From contig CALVDH010000012.1 in NCBI GenBank assembly GCA_944326235.1, forward strand, positions 1 through 64,000: a DNA stretch of 64,000 bases. Direction: 5' to 3'. Origin of the DNA: an uncultured Bacteroidales bacterium (GTDB lineage: Bacteria > Bacteroidota > Bacteroidia > Bacteroidales > UBA932). The position numbers and the translations under genes are program-made. This document shows positions 18,954 through 28,986 of the stretch, one piece after another (position 1 is the first letter of the stretch; each line of letters begins with the position of its first letter). The notes beneath the pieces are model-generated. The model ran no database searches, had not been told where the DNA came from, and saw only the letters and a program-made list of their open reading frames with translations.

Positions 18954-19575
18954 CCGGCCGGACTGCGCCGTGGTGTCCACGGCCTATTTCCCTCCGGTGG
19001 AGTATTTCATGGCGGCCGCCGCTGCCGGGAGACTCCTGATAGAGGCACATGACTCATACGTCAAGCAGACTTACAGGAACCGTTGCAGGATCTATGCCTG
19101 CGACGGTGTCTTGTCTCTGACCGTACCCGTATCGCTGCCTTCCGGTTCGAGGGGGACAGGCGGGGCGCTCATAGACTATTCCAAACCCTGGCTGCAGCAG
19201 CACGAGAGGGCGCTGATCTCCGCTTACCGCACCTCCGCTTTCTTCGAGTATTACCAGGATGACATATTCCCTGTCCTGGATGCCCGTCCGTCCCGGCTGG
19301 CGGAACTCAACCTCAGCCTTATCACCCGCCTCATGACTCTTCTCGGGGTGCGCTGTGAGATAGCCCTCACACCGGAGTACATCCCTTCCTATCCTGCGGG
19401 ATATCTGGACCTGCGGGATGCCGTTCATCCTAAAAAAACGGTCCCCGGGATGTTCAGGAACCGCTTCAGACCATATTACCAGGTATTTTCGGATAGATTC
19501 GGCTTCATTCCCGGACTGAGTGTCCTCGACCTGCTATTCAACGAGGGTCCGGATGCCGTGTCATACCTTCTCTAG
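18946..19575 (+). CDS. WbqC-like family protein
   Basis: A 209-residue protein with VVSTAYFPPVEYF near the start, followed by IEAHDSYVKQTYRNRCRIY, both typical of the WbqC family linked to surface-polysaccharide or lipid A loci. The reaction is not established. The ATG overlaps the lpxA stop region, which places it in the lipid A operon. Its TAG stop shares the CTAG at 19572-19575 with the convergent FadL-type gene. Confidence 0.88.
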   Translation: MSSRPDCAVVSTAYFPPVEYFMAAAAAGRLLIEAHDSYVKQTYRNRCRIYACDGVLSLTVPVSLPSGSRGTGGALIDYSKPWLQQHERALISAYRTSAFFEYYQDDIFPVLDARPSRLAELNLSLITRLMTLLGVRCEIALTPEYIPSYPAGYLDLRDAVHPKKTVPGMFRNRFRPYYQVFSDRFGFIPGLSVLDLLFNEGPDAVSYLL

Positions 19576-21146
19576 AATCTCCAGCCGAGAGTCAGCAGCA
19601 CTTTCCAGTTGCGGCCCTTCTCCTTTACCAGGGGAGCAGCGGAGCCTTCGGCATAGCTGTCATAGAGGGAGTAGATGTTGTCTACCGTGTTGCACAGCTG
19701 CTGGTATGCCGCATCGATGAAGAAGCCTCCGGCGGTGCGGAATCCCAGGCCTGCCGAGGCGTAGTGGCGGGAGTTGTCGAACGCACGTTCGGAAGAGCTG
19801 TACCAGTTGTATCCCAGACGTACGGCCAGCTGCTTGTGAGGCCATACCTCGAGGCCGGCCCTGACGTTGTTTACTGCCTGGTAGTAGGCGGCCATGTAGT
19901 CATTGTCGGCAGAGAAGGCACTCCGGTCTCCTCCGGAGGAAGCCAGTCGGATGCTGCTGTAATCCGCCCGCTCATAGTCCACGCCGATGGCCATGAAACT
20001 GCCCAGGGTGTAGCCCACGCCCAGGTTCCATTTGAAGGGTGCCGTCAGCCGGTAGGAGTATGAGCCTGTCGGGGAACTGATATTTGCAGCTCCGTAGGTT
20101 TCAGTTTTGCCGCTTATTGTCTCCTGCCAGCTCTCGTTGAGGAACATCCAGTTCGGGGTGGAGATGGAACCGCCGATGGTCAGTCCGGCTACAGGCCTTA
20201 CTATGAATCCGGCGGATACATCCACTCCCATTCCTGAGGTGGTCAGCATGTACTCTCTGGTGAATCCTGAGAAACCGGTCTGGAACAGGCCCGGCTCGGA
20301 CGCAGTCTCGGATATGGAAGTGTATTCGCTGGCCCAGATGCTCTGCAGGGTCAGGCTTATACCGAAGAAGAAGATATTGTCTATGTTGCCGGAGGCGTTG
20401 AAGACTACATCCTGCACGTAGCCGGTCTTCTCGCGGCGGAAACTCTGGTTGAGGGCTCCGGGGATGGAGATTACCGGGTTTCCCTGTCCGTCCTGTCCGA
20501 TGTTCTCAGTGGCACCCAGGAAAAAGGTGGGGTCGACGTCCAGCGTGTCCAGCAGGCCTGCGTTCCAGGCCAGGACATGGGTCCAGGACGCCCCGGAGTT
20601 GTAGAACGGGTATTCGTCGTAGTCACTGATCATGTCCAGGTCGTATCCGAGAACTCCCTGAGGTACCGATGCCGCCAGCGAGCCCAGATAGGAGGAACCG
20701 CTCTGGAGGCCGGAACCGGAGCTGCGGAATGCGAAGTTGTTGGTCTGGTTGGCTGTCACCGCCAGGTTGATGTTGAGCAGCCCCCTGGTCCTGCCGGTGT
20801 CGAAACTGCCGGTCCATCCCACGTTGGAGAGGGCGAAGCGGGTACGGCTGTCCTTGAAAGAGCCGTTCAGGAAACCGGTGGTGGTGACGCCCGAGTAGAG
20901 GGACGGGGTGAGGGTGAACTCGGAGTAGCGGTATACGCCGGAGGCGGCGGGGTTGTAGGAGAGGGCTCCCATGTCTCCGCCCAGGGCCGTCATCGCATTG
21001 CCCATAGCCAGGCTTCTGGCCGTGCCGTCGTAGTACTGGGAGGACAGCTGGAGGGCATTGAACGTGTACTGGGGGGTCAGCTGGGCATGAGCCTGCAGGG
21101 CGCTTAGTATCAGTGCCGTGGTTAGAAGTGATATTTTTCTGCGCAT
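19572..21146 (-). CDS. FadL/OmpP1-type outer-membrane transport protein
   Basis: A 524-residue protein with signal peptide MRRKISLLTTALILSALQAHAQ followed by SARSLAMGNA-like sequence (TARSLAMGNAMTALGGDMGALSYNPAA), the plug-region signature of the FadL family that moves hydrophobic compounds across the outer membrane. Many alternating-hydrophobic strands follow and the protein ends LLTLGWRF with a terminal phenylalanine. The start at 21146 is chosen over 21176 because it begins the signal peptide. It follows a W/Y/G-rich lipoprotein gene by 29 bases, so the two are probably cotranscribed. Confidence 0.93.
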   Translation of the reverse strand: MRRKISLLTTALILSALQAHAQLTPQYTFNALQLSSQYYDGTARSLAMGNAMTALGGDMGALSYNPAASGVYRYSEFTLTPSLYSGVTTTGFLNGSFKDSRTRFALSNVGWTGSFDTGRTRGLLNINLAVTANQTNNFAFRSSGSGLQSGSSYLGSLAASVPQGVLGYDLDMISDYDEYPFYNSGASWTHVLAWNAGLLDTLDVDPTFFLGATENIGQDGQGNPVISIPGALNQSFRREKTGYVQDVVFNASGNIDNIFFFGISLTLQSIWASEYTSISETASEPGLFQTGFSGFTREYMLTTSGMGVDVSAGFIVRPVAGLTIGGSISTPNWMFLNESWQETISGKTETYGAANISSPTGSYSYRLTAPFKWNLGVGYTLGSFMAIGVDYERADYSSIRLASSGGDRSAFSADNDYMAAYYQAVNNVRAGLEVWPHKQLAVRLGYNWYSSSERAFDNSRHYASAGLGFRTAGGFFIDAAYQQLCNTVDNIYSLYDSYAEGSAAPLVKEKGRNWKVLLTLGWRF

Positions 21147-21175
21147 GTCTTGTCTGTCTGATTGAGGATTATACA

Positions 21176-22438
21176 TTACCTGCGTCCGCCGCCACCGCCG
21201 CTGCGTCCGCCACCGCCGCCGTAGCTTCTGCCGCCGCCTCCCATGGACGAGCGGGAGTAACTGCCGGTGCTGAATGATGAGCGTGTGGTGTTGCTGTAAC
21301 TGCTGCGGCTGACGGATGACCGGGAGTTGTAGGTGGTGCCGCGGTTGAATCCGGAATTGTCCCTGCCGGTGCTGACGCTGAATGACGTGCGGTTGTCAAA
21401 CGGGCTGCGGAAGCTCTCGGACCTGGATGTCGCAGGCCTTCTGTAGGTGGAGGCGCTGCCTGTGGCCGTGTTGGCCGGCCTGCGGAAGGAACTGCCTGCG
21501 TTATAGGCGGTCCTGCCGTCTCCTGCTGTGTTCCTGTATGCCGTGGCGTTGGCCCTGAGGCTGCCGCGGTTGACATACCGCTCACCCATATTGACGCTGC
21601 TGCCGGTTCCTGTCGGCCTGGCCTGGAATGTCCTGCCGGATGCAGTGCTCCTGCCGGAGGAGGCCGAGCCTCTGACTACCGACATGGTCGGTGCCGCCTT
21701 CCTGCCTCCGGAGCGCAGGGACGAGCCGCCGGCCGAGGCCAGTGTCCTGCCGCCTGTAACTCCGCTGCCGGTGCGCAAGCCTGTATTTCTCTTCCCGTAG
21801 TAGGCGTAAGTAGGGTAGAATGAGGCTACGGGATAACCCCATGGTCCGTACCAGGGGTCGTACCAGCCCCAGTATCCGGGTCCGTACCAGCCTGCGTACC
21901 ATCCGCCCCACGGGCCGTACCAGGGATCCCAGGCCAGACCGAAGCCGAAGCCCCAGCCGCAGTACCAGGGATCATACCATCCCCATCCGTACCACGGAGA
22001 ATGCCATCCCCATCTGTACCATGAGGGGCCGAATGCGCCCCAGTATCTCCAGTCCCAGTAGGAGTAATAGTCGCGGTATCCGTATCCGGGATACCAGTCG
22101 TAGAAGTCAAAATCGAAGTTGAGGTTGACCTGACCCAGGGAGTCCAGCCTGTTGTCGAACATCAGTGTGTACTGTGCGTCGGGCACGTAAGGCACGTCGA
22201 CAGTGCTGTTAGCGCTGGCTATCACTATGGTGTCCGAGAAGCGGGCCGCCTCCTGACGGGTACGGCTTATGAGCTTCTGAACTTCCTCGCTGTCTGCCCT
22301 GGCTTCTTCGCGGACGTTGCCGGAAGGCCTGTAATATATGCCGTCTTCAAATGCGGAAGATGCATAGTAAGAGGATGTTCCGCAGGAGGTCAACAGGACC
22401 GCGGAACAGATCGAAAGCAAAATCAAACTTTTTTTCAT
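21176..22438 (-). CDS. W/Y/G-rich lipoprotein with Gly-Arg-Ser-rich tail
   Basis: A 420-residue lipoprotein with signal MKKSLILLSICSAVLLTSC. A coiled segment (about residues 40-75) is followed by a Trp/Tyr/Gly-rich low-complexity region at about 110-210 (for example WYGWGWYDPWYCGWGFGF), then a Ser/Arg/Thr-rich region and a terminal glycine-arginine run ending GGGRRR-like. No domain of known function is recognised. It lies upstream of the FadL-type gene in one operon and divergent from proS. Low-complexity aromatic lipoproteins are known in Bacteroidetes but the function is not. Confidence 0.8.
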   Translation of the reverse strand: MKKSLILLSICSAVLLTSCGTSSYYASSAFEDGIYYRPSGNVREEARADSEEVQKLISRTRQEAARFSDTIVIASANSTVDVPYVPDAQYTLMFDNRLDSLGQVNLNFDFDFYDWYPGYGYRDYYSYWDWRYWGAFGPSWYRWGWHSPWYGWGWYDPWYCGWGFGFGLAWDPWYGPWGGWYAGWYGPGYWGWYDPWYGPWGYPVASFYPTYAYYGKRNTGLRTGSGVTGGRTLASAGGSSLRSGGRKAAPTMSVVRGSASSGRSTASGRTFQARPTGTGSSVNMGERYVNRGSLRANATAYRNTAGDGRTAYNAGSSFRRPANTATGSASTYRRPATSRSESFRSPFDNRTSFSVSTGRDNSGFNRGTTYNSRSSVSRSSYSNTTRSSFSTGSYSRSSMGGGGRSYGGGGGRSGGGGGRR

Positions 22439-22467
22439 ACCTAACCTCCTTTTTAGTCAATAATTAC

Positions 22468-22475
22468 TACTTTTG
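22468..22475 (+). promoter_or_regulatory. -7 element for proS
   Basis: TACTTTTG matches the -7 consensus and lies 43 bases before the proS start codon, in the divergent gap with the lipoprotein gene. Confidence 0.5.
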
Positions 22476-22517
22476 CAACACAAATTAACAAAAATCATTC
22501 CATATAAACAAGACATA

Positions 22518-23996
22518 ATGGCAAAAGAGGTTACTAGCAAAGAAGAGAATTATTCCCAGTGGTACAATAACCTGGTAGTCAAGGCGGATCTCGCCGAGAA
22601 CTCAGCCGTCCGCGGCTGCATGGTCATCAAGCCCTACGGCTATGCCATCTGGGAGAAGATGCACGGGCAGCTTGACAGGATGTTCAAGGCCACAGGCCAT
22701 CAGAACGCATATTTCCCCCTTTTCATACCTAAATCGTTCCTCAGCCGTGAGGCCGAGCATGTGGAGGGTTTCGCCAAGGAGTGCGCAGTGGTGACACACC
22801 ACCGCCTCATGGCCAATCCTGACGGTCCCGGAGTAGTAGTGGACCCGGACGCAAGACTGGAGGAGGAACTCATCGTGCGCCCCACATCGGAGACCATTAT
22901 CTGGAACAGCTATAAGAACTGGATCAAGTCCTACCGCGACCTGCCCATCCTGGTCAACCAGTGGGCCAATGTCGTGCGCTGGGAGATGCGTACCCGTCTC
23001 TTCCTGCGTACTGCCGAGTTCCTCTGGCAGGAGGGACACACCGCCCACGCTACGGCTCAGGAGGCGATGGAGGAGGCCGAGAGGATGGTCCATGTCTATG
23101 CCGATTTCGCCCGCAATCACATGGCCATGCCGGTAGTGGTGGGTCATAAGTCAGAGCACGAGAGATTTGCCGGAGCCCTGGATACACTCACCATAGAGGC
23201 GATGATGCAGGACGGCAAGGCCCTGCAGGCCGGTACCTCCCACTTCCTCGGACAGAACTTCGCCAAGGCTTTCGACGTGAAGTTCGCCGACAAGGACGGC
23301 AAACTCGACTACGTGTGGGCTACCTCATGGGGTGTGTCCACCCGTCTGATGGGAGCCCTCATCATGGCTCACGGCGACAACAACGGACTTGTCCTGCCTC
23401 CGGCCATCGCTCCGATACAGGTAGTGTTCGTACCTATATATAAAGGTCAGGAAGAACTCGACCGCATGGTGGCGTATATGAAGGAAATCGCCGCCGAGCT
23501 TGGAAAGGCCGGCATTTCCACCAAGATAGACGACAGGGACAATGTCCGCTCCGGCTTCAAGTTCGCCGAGTGGGAACTCAAGGGAGTGCCCGTGAGAGTG
23601 GTGATCGGTCCCCGTGACCTCGAGAGGGGCGAGGTGGAGATCTGCCGCAGGGATACTCTGGAGAAGTCGGCCGCATCCCGTGAGGGTCTGGCAGAGCATA
23701 TCAAGGGGCTGCTGGCCGAGATACAGTCCAATATCTACAACAAGGCCCTCGCCTTCCGCGAGTCCAAAACCGTCAAGGTGGACACCTGGGATGAGTTCAA
23801 GGAGCGCATAGAGGAAGGCGGCTTCCTGCTCTGCCACTGGGACGGCACTCCCGAGACCGAGATGAGGATCCAGGAGGAGACCAAGGCGACCATCAGGTGC
23901 ATCCCCATAGACAGCTGTGTGTGCGAGGAGCCCGGCAAATGCGTGTATTCCGGCCGTCCTTCGCAGCGCAGGGTGGTATTCGCAAGATCATACTAA
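22518..23996 (+). CDS. proS: Prolyl-tRNA synthetase, short (archaeal/eukaryotic-like) type
   Basis: A 492-residue class II synthetase. Motif 2 appears in the [24 protein letters not shown] stretch and motif 3 near [18 protein letters not shown]. The anticodon-binding domain follows, and the C-terminal zinc-type domain carries [19 protein letters not shown] and the final tyrosine ARSY typical of this type. It lacks the editing INS domain of the long bacterial form. Start at 22518 (MAKEVTSKE) was preferred over upstream ATG. Twelve bases separate it from the next gene. Confidence 0.97.
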   Translation: MAKEVTSKEENYSQWYNNLVVKADLAENSAVRGCMVIKPYGYAIWEKMHGQLDRMFKATGHQNAYFPLFIPKSFLSREAEHVEGFAKECAVVTHHRLMANPDGPGVVVDPDARLEEELIVRPTSETIIWNSYKNWIKSYRDLPILVNQWANVVRWEMRTRLFLRTAEFLWQEGHTAHATAQEAMEEAERMVHVYADFARNHMAMPVVVGHKSEHERFAGALDTLTIEAMMQDGKALQAGTSHFLGQNFAKAFDVKFADKDGKLDYVWATSWGVSTRLMGALIMAHGDNNGLVLPPAIAPIQVVFVPIYKGQEELDRMVAYMKEIAAELGKAGISTKIDDRDNVRSGFKFAEWELKGVPVRVVIGPRDLERGEVEICRRDTLEKSAASREGLAEHIKGLLAEIQSNIYNKALAFRESKTVKVDTWDEFKERIEEGGFLLCHWDGTPETEMRIQEETKATIRCIPIDSCVCEEPGKCVYSGRPSQRRVVFARSY

Positions 23997-24008
23997 CACT
24001 ATACGGCA

Positions 24009-24722
24009 ATGAACAGTGATGATTCCAGCCCCCGGCAGAGGATAATCAGTCTTCTGAATGTCAAGTCTGTAATCAAGTCGCAGATATTCGACCAGTGCCT
24101 GGAGGTGTTCAGCGTGCTCAAGGACGTGCTGAGCGAGATGAGCAATGACTTGAACGAGATGCTCGGGAACACCGGCTCACGCCGCGTCCGTCTGGAGTAC
24201 AGGGACAGGGGCAAGTTCGAGGCAGAGCTCAAGTTTGCCGACGACGTGCTGATATTCAGCCTGCATACTGATATCTTCCAGTTCGACAGGGATCACCCTG
24301 TGTGGAAGAACCCCTACGTTAGGAACAGCCCTTATAACGGTTATTGCGGGGTAATCAGCGTCTACAACTTCCTCTACGACTCCCTGAAGTACAACCGCAA
24401 CGATGACCTGGGCTACCTGGTGGCCCGTATGTTCATCAACAAGGACAAGGCCTTCTTCGTGGAGGGCAAGCGCCAGAAGAGGCAGATTACGGACCTCTTC
24501 GGCAAGAGCACGCTTACCCGCGACGACCTGGTGGCCTTCGTGGAGTCAGCGATCAACTATTCTCTTTCATTCGACCTGCTTGTTCCTCCTTATGATATGG
24601 TGAAGGAGGCTACTGTGGGAGAGATGAACACCAAGATAGAGTCGTCCCGTATGAGGACAGGCAAACGTCTGGGATTCAAGTATAACTCTGATGATGTACT
24701 GAATACTGAAGAACATGCGTAA
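24009..24722 (+). CDS. Conserved hypothetical protein
   Basis: A 237-residue soluble protein with no signal peptide or membrane helix. An N-terminal helical part (about 10-55) is followed by an alpha/beta region with ADDVLIFSLHTDIFQFDRDHPVWKNPYV and a tract NSPYNGYCGVISVYNFLYDSLKYNRNDDLGYLVARMFINKD. I do not recognise a domain with a known function. It is sandwiched between proS and the DUF3078 gene, overlapping the latter by eight bases, so it is likely translated with it. Confidence 0.75.
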   Translation: MNSDDSSPRQRIISLLNVKSVIKSQIFDQCLEVFSVLKDVLSEMSNDLNEMLGNTGSRRVRLEYRDRGKFEAELKFADDVLIFSLHTDIFQFDRDHPVWKNPYVRNSPYNGYCGVISVYNFLYDSLKYNRNDDLGYLVARMFINKDKAFFVEGKRQKRQITDLFGKSTLTRDDLVAFVESAINYSLSFDLLVPPYDMVKEATVGEMNTKIESSRMRTGKRLGFKYNSDDVLNTEEHA

Positions 24723-25800
24723 ATGGATATTTTCCGCGGCGGTGCTCTCCGCCGCAGTATGGCTGTCCGCTGCCGATGCGGGCGCCTCGGACAGAAAAAA
24801 GGACCGGGCCGACATAGAGTACAAGGAGATAAAAACGGTGGAAATCGATACCTCCGCCATGGATCCGGCGCAGAAAGTATGCTTTGACATAGTTTCCTCT
24901 ATAGACGAGGCAGCGGTGGATACCGCCAGCAAGGAGGAACCCAAGTACTGGACCAACGGAATCCTGACCCAGGTGGGCTTCTCGCAGGTCTCCCTGACCA
25001 ACTGGGCAGAGGGCGGTTCCGCCAATATCTCCCTGAACGGCCTGATCGATGCCAATGCCAACTATGCCAAGGACAAGATGATCTTCGAGAACCGTCTGAA
25101 GGTCTCCTACGGCTTCGTACAGTCTTTCGACAAGGGCACGCCTCTCAATCAGCAGTTCAGCAAGAGCGATGACCGTATCCAGCTGGACAGCAAGTGGGGC
25201 TGGATGCTCAAGGACAAGTTCTATTTCTCGGCTCTGTTCAACTTCAGAACCCAGATGAGCCCTGCATACTCCTATTCTACGGAGACGGATGCCGTTACCG
25301 GTGAGGAAGTCACCATAAGGACGGCGCAGTCCCGTTTCCTGGCTCCAGGTTACGTCTCCCTCGGTCTCGGTGTCAATTACAGACCTTTCAATTTCCTGTC
25401 GTTCAACCTCTCGCCCGCTACGGGCAATCTGGTTATAGTCACGGATCCCAACCTCCGGGAAACCTACGGCAACGGCTTGGACCAGGCAGTGAGGGCAGAG
25501 TTCGGAGCCCAGCTCAAGATGGATATCAATTACGCCTACAAGATATTCAAGATAAGTTCGGCCCTGACCCTTTTCTCCAACTATCTGGATCATCCCGAGC
25601 ACGTCCAGGTCTACTGGGATGTGGACGCCTCGCTGGCCCTGACCAAGATACTGACCCTCACCCTCCGGACCAACCTGATCTACGACGAGAATATCAAAAT
25701 CGCCGACGCCAGCGGGGTGGAGGCCCCCAGGGTACAGTTCAAGGAGATCGTCAGCCTCGGTCTCACCTGGACTTTCGGCCAGTATGTAAAACCCGAGTAG
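24715..25800 (+). CDS. DUF3078 family outer-membrane-associated protein
   Basis: A 361-residue exported protein with signal segment MRKWIFSAAVLSAAVWLSAADAGA. The WTNGILTQVGFSQVSLTNWAEGGSANISLNGLID stretch and FENRLKVSYGFVQ are the pattern of the Bacteroidetes DUF3078 family. The rest is predicted beta-barrel-like strands ending LTWTFGQYVKPE. The function is unknown. Translation is coupled to the preceding hypothetical gene by an eight-base overlap, and tilS starts two bases after its stop. Confidence 0.88.
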   Translation: MRKWIFSAAVLSAAVWLSAADAGASDRKKDRADIEYKEIKTVEIDTSAMDPAQKVCFDIVSSIDEAAVDTASKEEPKYWTNGILTQVGFSQVSLTNWAEGGSANISLNGLIDANANYAKDKMIFENRLKVSYGFVQSFDKGTPLNQQFSKSDDRIQLDSKWGWMLKDKFYFSALFNFRTQMSPAYSYSTETDAVTGEEVTIRTAQSRFLAPGYVSLGLGVNYRPFNFLSFNLSPATGNLVIVTDPNLRETYGNGLDQAVRAEFGAQLKMDINYAYKIFKISSALTLFSNYLDHPEHVQVYWDVDASLALTKILTLTLRTNLIYDENIKIADASGVEAPRVQFKEIVSLGLTWTFGQYVKPE

Positions 25801-25802
25801 TC

Positions 25803-27155
25803 ATGGAGATAACCCGGGAGTTCGATTCGGCCCTGTCCTCATTGTCAGGAGGAGGTGCGGACGGGCACAGGTATCTGCTGGGAGTGAGCGGCGGCATCGA
25901 CTCGATGTGTATGGCCAGGCTCTTCCTGGACTCGTCCCTTCATCCCGACTTTGCCATAGCCCACGTCAATTTCTCGCTCCGCGGAGAGGAAAGCGACGGA
26001 GACATGGACTCGGTCGTGGAGTGGGGGCGTGCCAACGGGATACAGGTCTTTACCCGTACCTTTGACACCCATGCCTATTCCGCCGAGAACTCCATTTCTA
26101 CCCAGATGGCCGCCAGGGAACTGCGCTACGGTTTTTTCTCGGAACTCATGGAATCCGAAGGATTTGACCTTCTGGCCATAGCCCACAACCTGGACGACAG
26201 TATAGAGACGATTTTTCTCAACATAGCCCGCGGTACCGGTCTGAAGGGACTCTCCGGCATACCGGTGCGCAACGGCCGCATAATCCGTCCCCTCATGGGC
26301 ATCTCCCGTGCCCGGATACGGGAGTATGTCGAGTCCAACGGCGTGTCCTACCGGGACGACAGGACCAACTTCGAGTCCCACTACGCCCGCAACAGGGTTC
26401 GGAACATCATTTTTCCTGAGTTCCGCAAGATCAATCCTTCTTTCCTCAACACTGTCCGCCGGGATGCGGAGTATTTCCGGGAGGCTTCGGATATCATCGA
26501 CGGGGTCTATGCGGGAGTCTGCTCCAGGGTGTGCAGTACTTCCGGAGACGGGGTGCTGACCATAGGCATCCAGGCCCTGCTGCAGGAGGGACACTGCGGA
26601 TACTGGCTGAACATGATGCTCCGGGAATACGGTTTCAACAGCGGTCAGGTCTCCGATATGGAGCGGTGCATGACATCGGGGCAGAGCGGCAGGGTATTCC
26701 GTTCTGGTACCCATGAACTGGTCTTCGGGGCTGACAGGATGAGGGTCTATCCCCTGACGCAGGAGGAGGAGACGGAGCTCATCATAGACCGGCCCGGAGT
26801 GTACAATTTCAAGGGAATGAGGTTCCGCCTCGATTTCTTTCCCCGTCCGGTAGCCTTCAACCCTGTCTCCGACGGCTCCGTGCTCTATTTTGCGGCGGAC
26901 AGCCTGAGTATGCCCCTGACCTGCCGCGGATGGAGGCCGGCGGACCGTTTCCGTCCCTTCGGCATGCAGAGAGGCTCCAAGAAACTCAGTGACTTCTTCA
27001 CCGACCTGAAAATGGACCGTATGCAGAAGCTCTCCCAGCCGGTGCTGACCGATGCGGCCGGACAGATCGTATGTCTGCCGGGTCTGCGGATTGACGACCG
27101 CTTCAAGATAAAAACCCCGACAACCGCAGTCGCCGGGGTCTCCATTATACGTTAA
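25803..27155 (+). CDS. tilS: tRNA(Ile)-lysidine synthase
   Basis: A 450-residue enzyme that converts C34 of tRNA-Ile(CAU) to lysidine, changing its codon from AUG to AUA. The ATP pyrophosphatase motif SGGIDSM lies near residue 30 and is followed by AHVNFSLRGEESDGD and AHNLDDSIETIFLNIARGTGLKGLSG, all typical. The C-terminal part has the substrate-recognition domain GSKKLSDFFTDLKMDR. It is the last gene of the proS-hyp-DUF3078-tilS run and ends nine bases before the convergent sppA stop. Confidence 0.97.
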   Translation: MEITREFDSALSSLSGGGADGHRYLLGVSGGIDSMCMARLFLDSSLHPDFAIAHVNFSLRGEESDGDMDSVVEWGRANGIQVFTRTFDTHAYSAENSISTQMAARELRYGFFSELMESEGFDLLAIAHNLDDSIETIFLNIARGTGLKGLSGIPVRNGRIIRPLMGISRARIREYVESNGVSYRDDRTNFESHYARNRVRNIIFPEFRKINPSFLNTVRRDAEYFREASDIIDGVYAGVCSRVCSTSGDGVLTIGIQALLQEGHCGYWLNMMLREYGFNSGQVSDMERCMTSGQSGRVFRSGTHELVFGADRMRVYPLTQEEETELIIDRPGVYNFKGMRFRLDFFPRPVAFNPVSDGSVLYFAADSLSMPLTCRGWRPADRFRPFGMQRGSKKLSDFFTDLKMDRMQKLSQPVLTDAAGQIVCLPGLRIDDRFKIKTPTTAVAGVSIIR

Positions 27156-27164
27156 GTCTGTTTT

Positions 27165-28913
27165 CTATTCGAAGCAGTAGATGTAGGGAACTCTTGCGTA
27201 GATGCCTTTCTCGGCTCTGACTGACTGGAAGAGGTTCTCCATCAGCTGCTCGGGGTCGGAGAATGTCTCTACTGCCGCACTGGCCGTGCCCAGGCCTTCC
27301 ATCAGCTTGTCCAGGCTGGTGCGTACTTTCGGCCAGCTCTCTATCCTGTAGTTGTCCAGACCTGCCGATACGGCGGCGTAGTCCAGGGCTTCCTTAAGAC
27401 CGCCGATCTCGTTGACCAGATTGATGTCAAGAGCCTCGCTGCCGCACCATACACGGCCCTGGGCGATCTCATCCACTCTTTCGGGAGTCATGCCGCGGCC
27501 CTCGGCCACGATGTTGATGAAGTGGTCGTAGATCATCTCCACCTGTTCCTGATATGCCGCAACCTCCTGACGGTTCAGCTTCCGGGTCATCGAGCCCATG
27601 TCGGCGTGTGCGTGGGAGCGGACGGTCACGGGGTTGACGTGCGCTATGTCCTTGAAGGTCTTCTCGAGGGATGGCAGCATGCTGAATACTCCGATGCTGC
27701 CGGTGAGGGTGGTGCTGTTGGAGTAGATCTTGTCGGCTCCGGCCGAGATCCAGTAACCGCCCGAGGCCGCCATCGTGCCGTAGGATACGATCAGGGGCTT
27801 CTCCTGCTGGAGCAGCTCCAGCTCGGTGCGGATAATCTCCGCGGGCTGTACCGAGCCGCCGGGGGAGTTGACCCTGAGTACCACCGCCTTGACAGAACTG
27901 TCGGCGCGGAGGTCGCGGATGATGGGCTGGAACTTTTCCTCGGTGATGCCGTCGCTGCCGTTGGGATTGATCTGACCATCGGCATAGATGATGGCTATCT
28001 TGTCCTTGGCCTTGTAGTTGGTCTTGATGCGGGCCTTGATGTATTTGTCCAGAGTGATCATCTTCACGTCCTTGAGTTTCTCGGCTCCGGCGAGGGTGCG
28101 GAGATTCTCCTCCATGCCGTTGACCGTGCAGAGCTCGTCCACCAGGCCGGCGTCCACCATGTCCTGGGCAGTGTTGAGCTCAAGGTTGTTGACCATGCGG
28201 TCCAGGTCTGTGAGGGAAATCTCACGGGACTCGCAGATGCTGCCTGCGGCGGCCTTCCAGAGGGCGTCCACCATGGCCTGGTTCTGCTCCCGGTTGGCCT
28301 CGCTGATGTCGCTGGCGATGAACTGCTCGCCGGCTGATTTGTACTTGCCGTGGCGGATGAGCTGCATCTCCACTCCGAAGCGGTCGAGCACGTCCTTGAG
28401 GAATATGATGGTGGTGGCCACGCCGAGGATGTTGTTCGAGGCGAACTCATCGGCGTAGATCTTGTCGGCTACCGATGCCAGGTAGTAGCCGCCGAAGGAG
28501 AAGTTGTCCCCGTAGGCTATCACGGGCTTGCCGGAGGCGCGGAATCTCTCTAGGGCTCCGCGCAGCTCCTCCATGTAGGAAATGCCGCTGGAGTAGCCGC
28601 AGTCGGTCAGGTAGATGAACTTGATGGCGGGGTCGGTGGCCGCGTAGTCGATGGCCCTTACGGCGTCGAGGATACCGATGCTGGACGCTCCGGTGGAGAC
28701 AGGCAGCACGGAACTCAGGTCCAGAGGATCCGAGACAGTCTGCTCTCCGATAGTGGAGGACAGCTCGATGCGGAGAATGGACGAGGGTGCCACTGTTACG
28801 GTCTCCTCAGCCGGCATCAGCGCACCTATCATGCCTACAGCCAGTAGGAAGAGCAGCCCGAGGGCAATAAAACAGCCCAGGAGGGCCGCAAGAAGATTTT
28901 TCAGAAATTTCAT
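27165..28913 (-). CDS. sppA: Signal peptide peptidase SppA, 67-kDa type (S49)
   Basis: A 582-residue membrane-bound serine protease that digests cleaved signal peptides. One N-terminal helix ([20 protein letters not shown]) is followed by two tandem S49 domains. The catalytic lysine is probably in [13 protein letters not shown] of the first domain and the serine in [19 protein letters not shown] of the second, as in the E. coli enzyme. Length fits the long form. It has its own -7 element. Confidence 0.96.
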   Translation of the reverse strand: MKFLKNLLAALLGCFIALGLLFLLAVGMIGALMPAEETVTVAPSSILRIELSSTIGEQTVSDPLDLSSVLPVSTGASSIGILDAVRAIDYAATDPAIKFIYLTDCGYSSGISYMEELRGALERFRASGKPVIAYGDNFSFGGYYLASVADKIYADEFASNNILGVATTIIFLKDVLDRFGVEMQLIRHGKYKSAGEQFIASDISEANREQNQAMVDALWKAAAGSICESREISLTDLDRMVNNLELNTAQDMVDAGLVDELCTVNGMEENLRTLAGAEKLKDVKMITLDKYIKARIKTNYKAKDKIAIIYADGQINPNGSDGITEEKFQPIIRDLRADSSVKAVVLRVNSPGGSVQPAEIIRTELELLQQEKPLIVSYGTMAASGGYWISAGADKIYSNSTTLTGSIGVFSMLPSLEKTFKDIAHVNPVTVRSHAHADMGSMTRKLNRQEVAAYQEQVEMIYDHFINIVAEGRGMTPERVDEIAQGRVWCGSEALDINLVNEIGGLKEALDYAAVSAGLDNYRIESWPKVRTSLDKLMEGLGTASAAVETFSDPEQLMENLFQSVRAEKGIYARVPYIYCFE

Positions 28914-28938
28914 TGTCTGTTTAATTTAAATAACTAGA

Positions 28939-28968
28939 CAAAAATAATAAAAAAATGCACTATTTTTG
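28939..28968. promoter_or_regulatory. Divergent -7 elements for sppA and nfnA
   Basis: Minus-strand TATTTTTG (28946 to 28939) points at sppA and plus-strand TATTTTTG (28961-28968) points at the electron-transfer genes. They are 14 bases apart, so the two promoters overlap and may influence each other. Confidence 0.55.
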
Positions 28969-28986
28969 TCTTCAAAATATTTTAAT

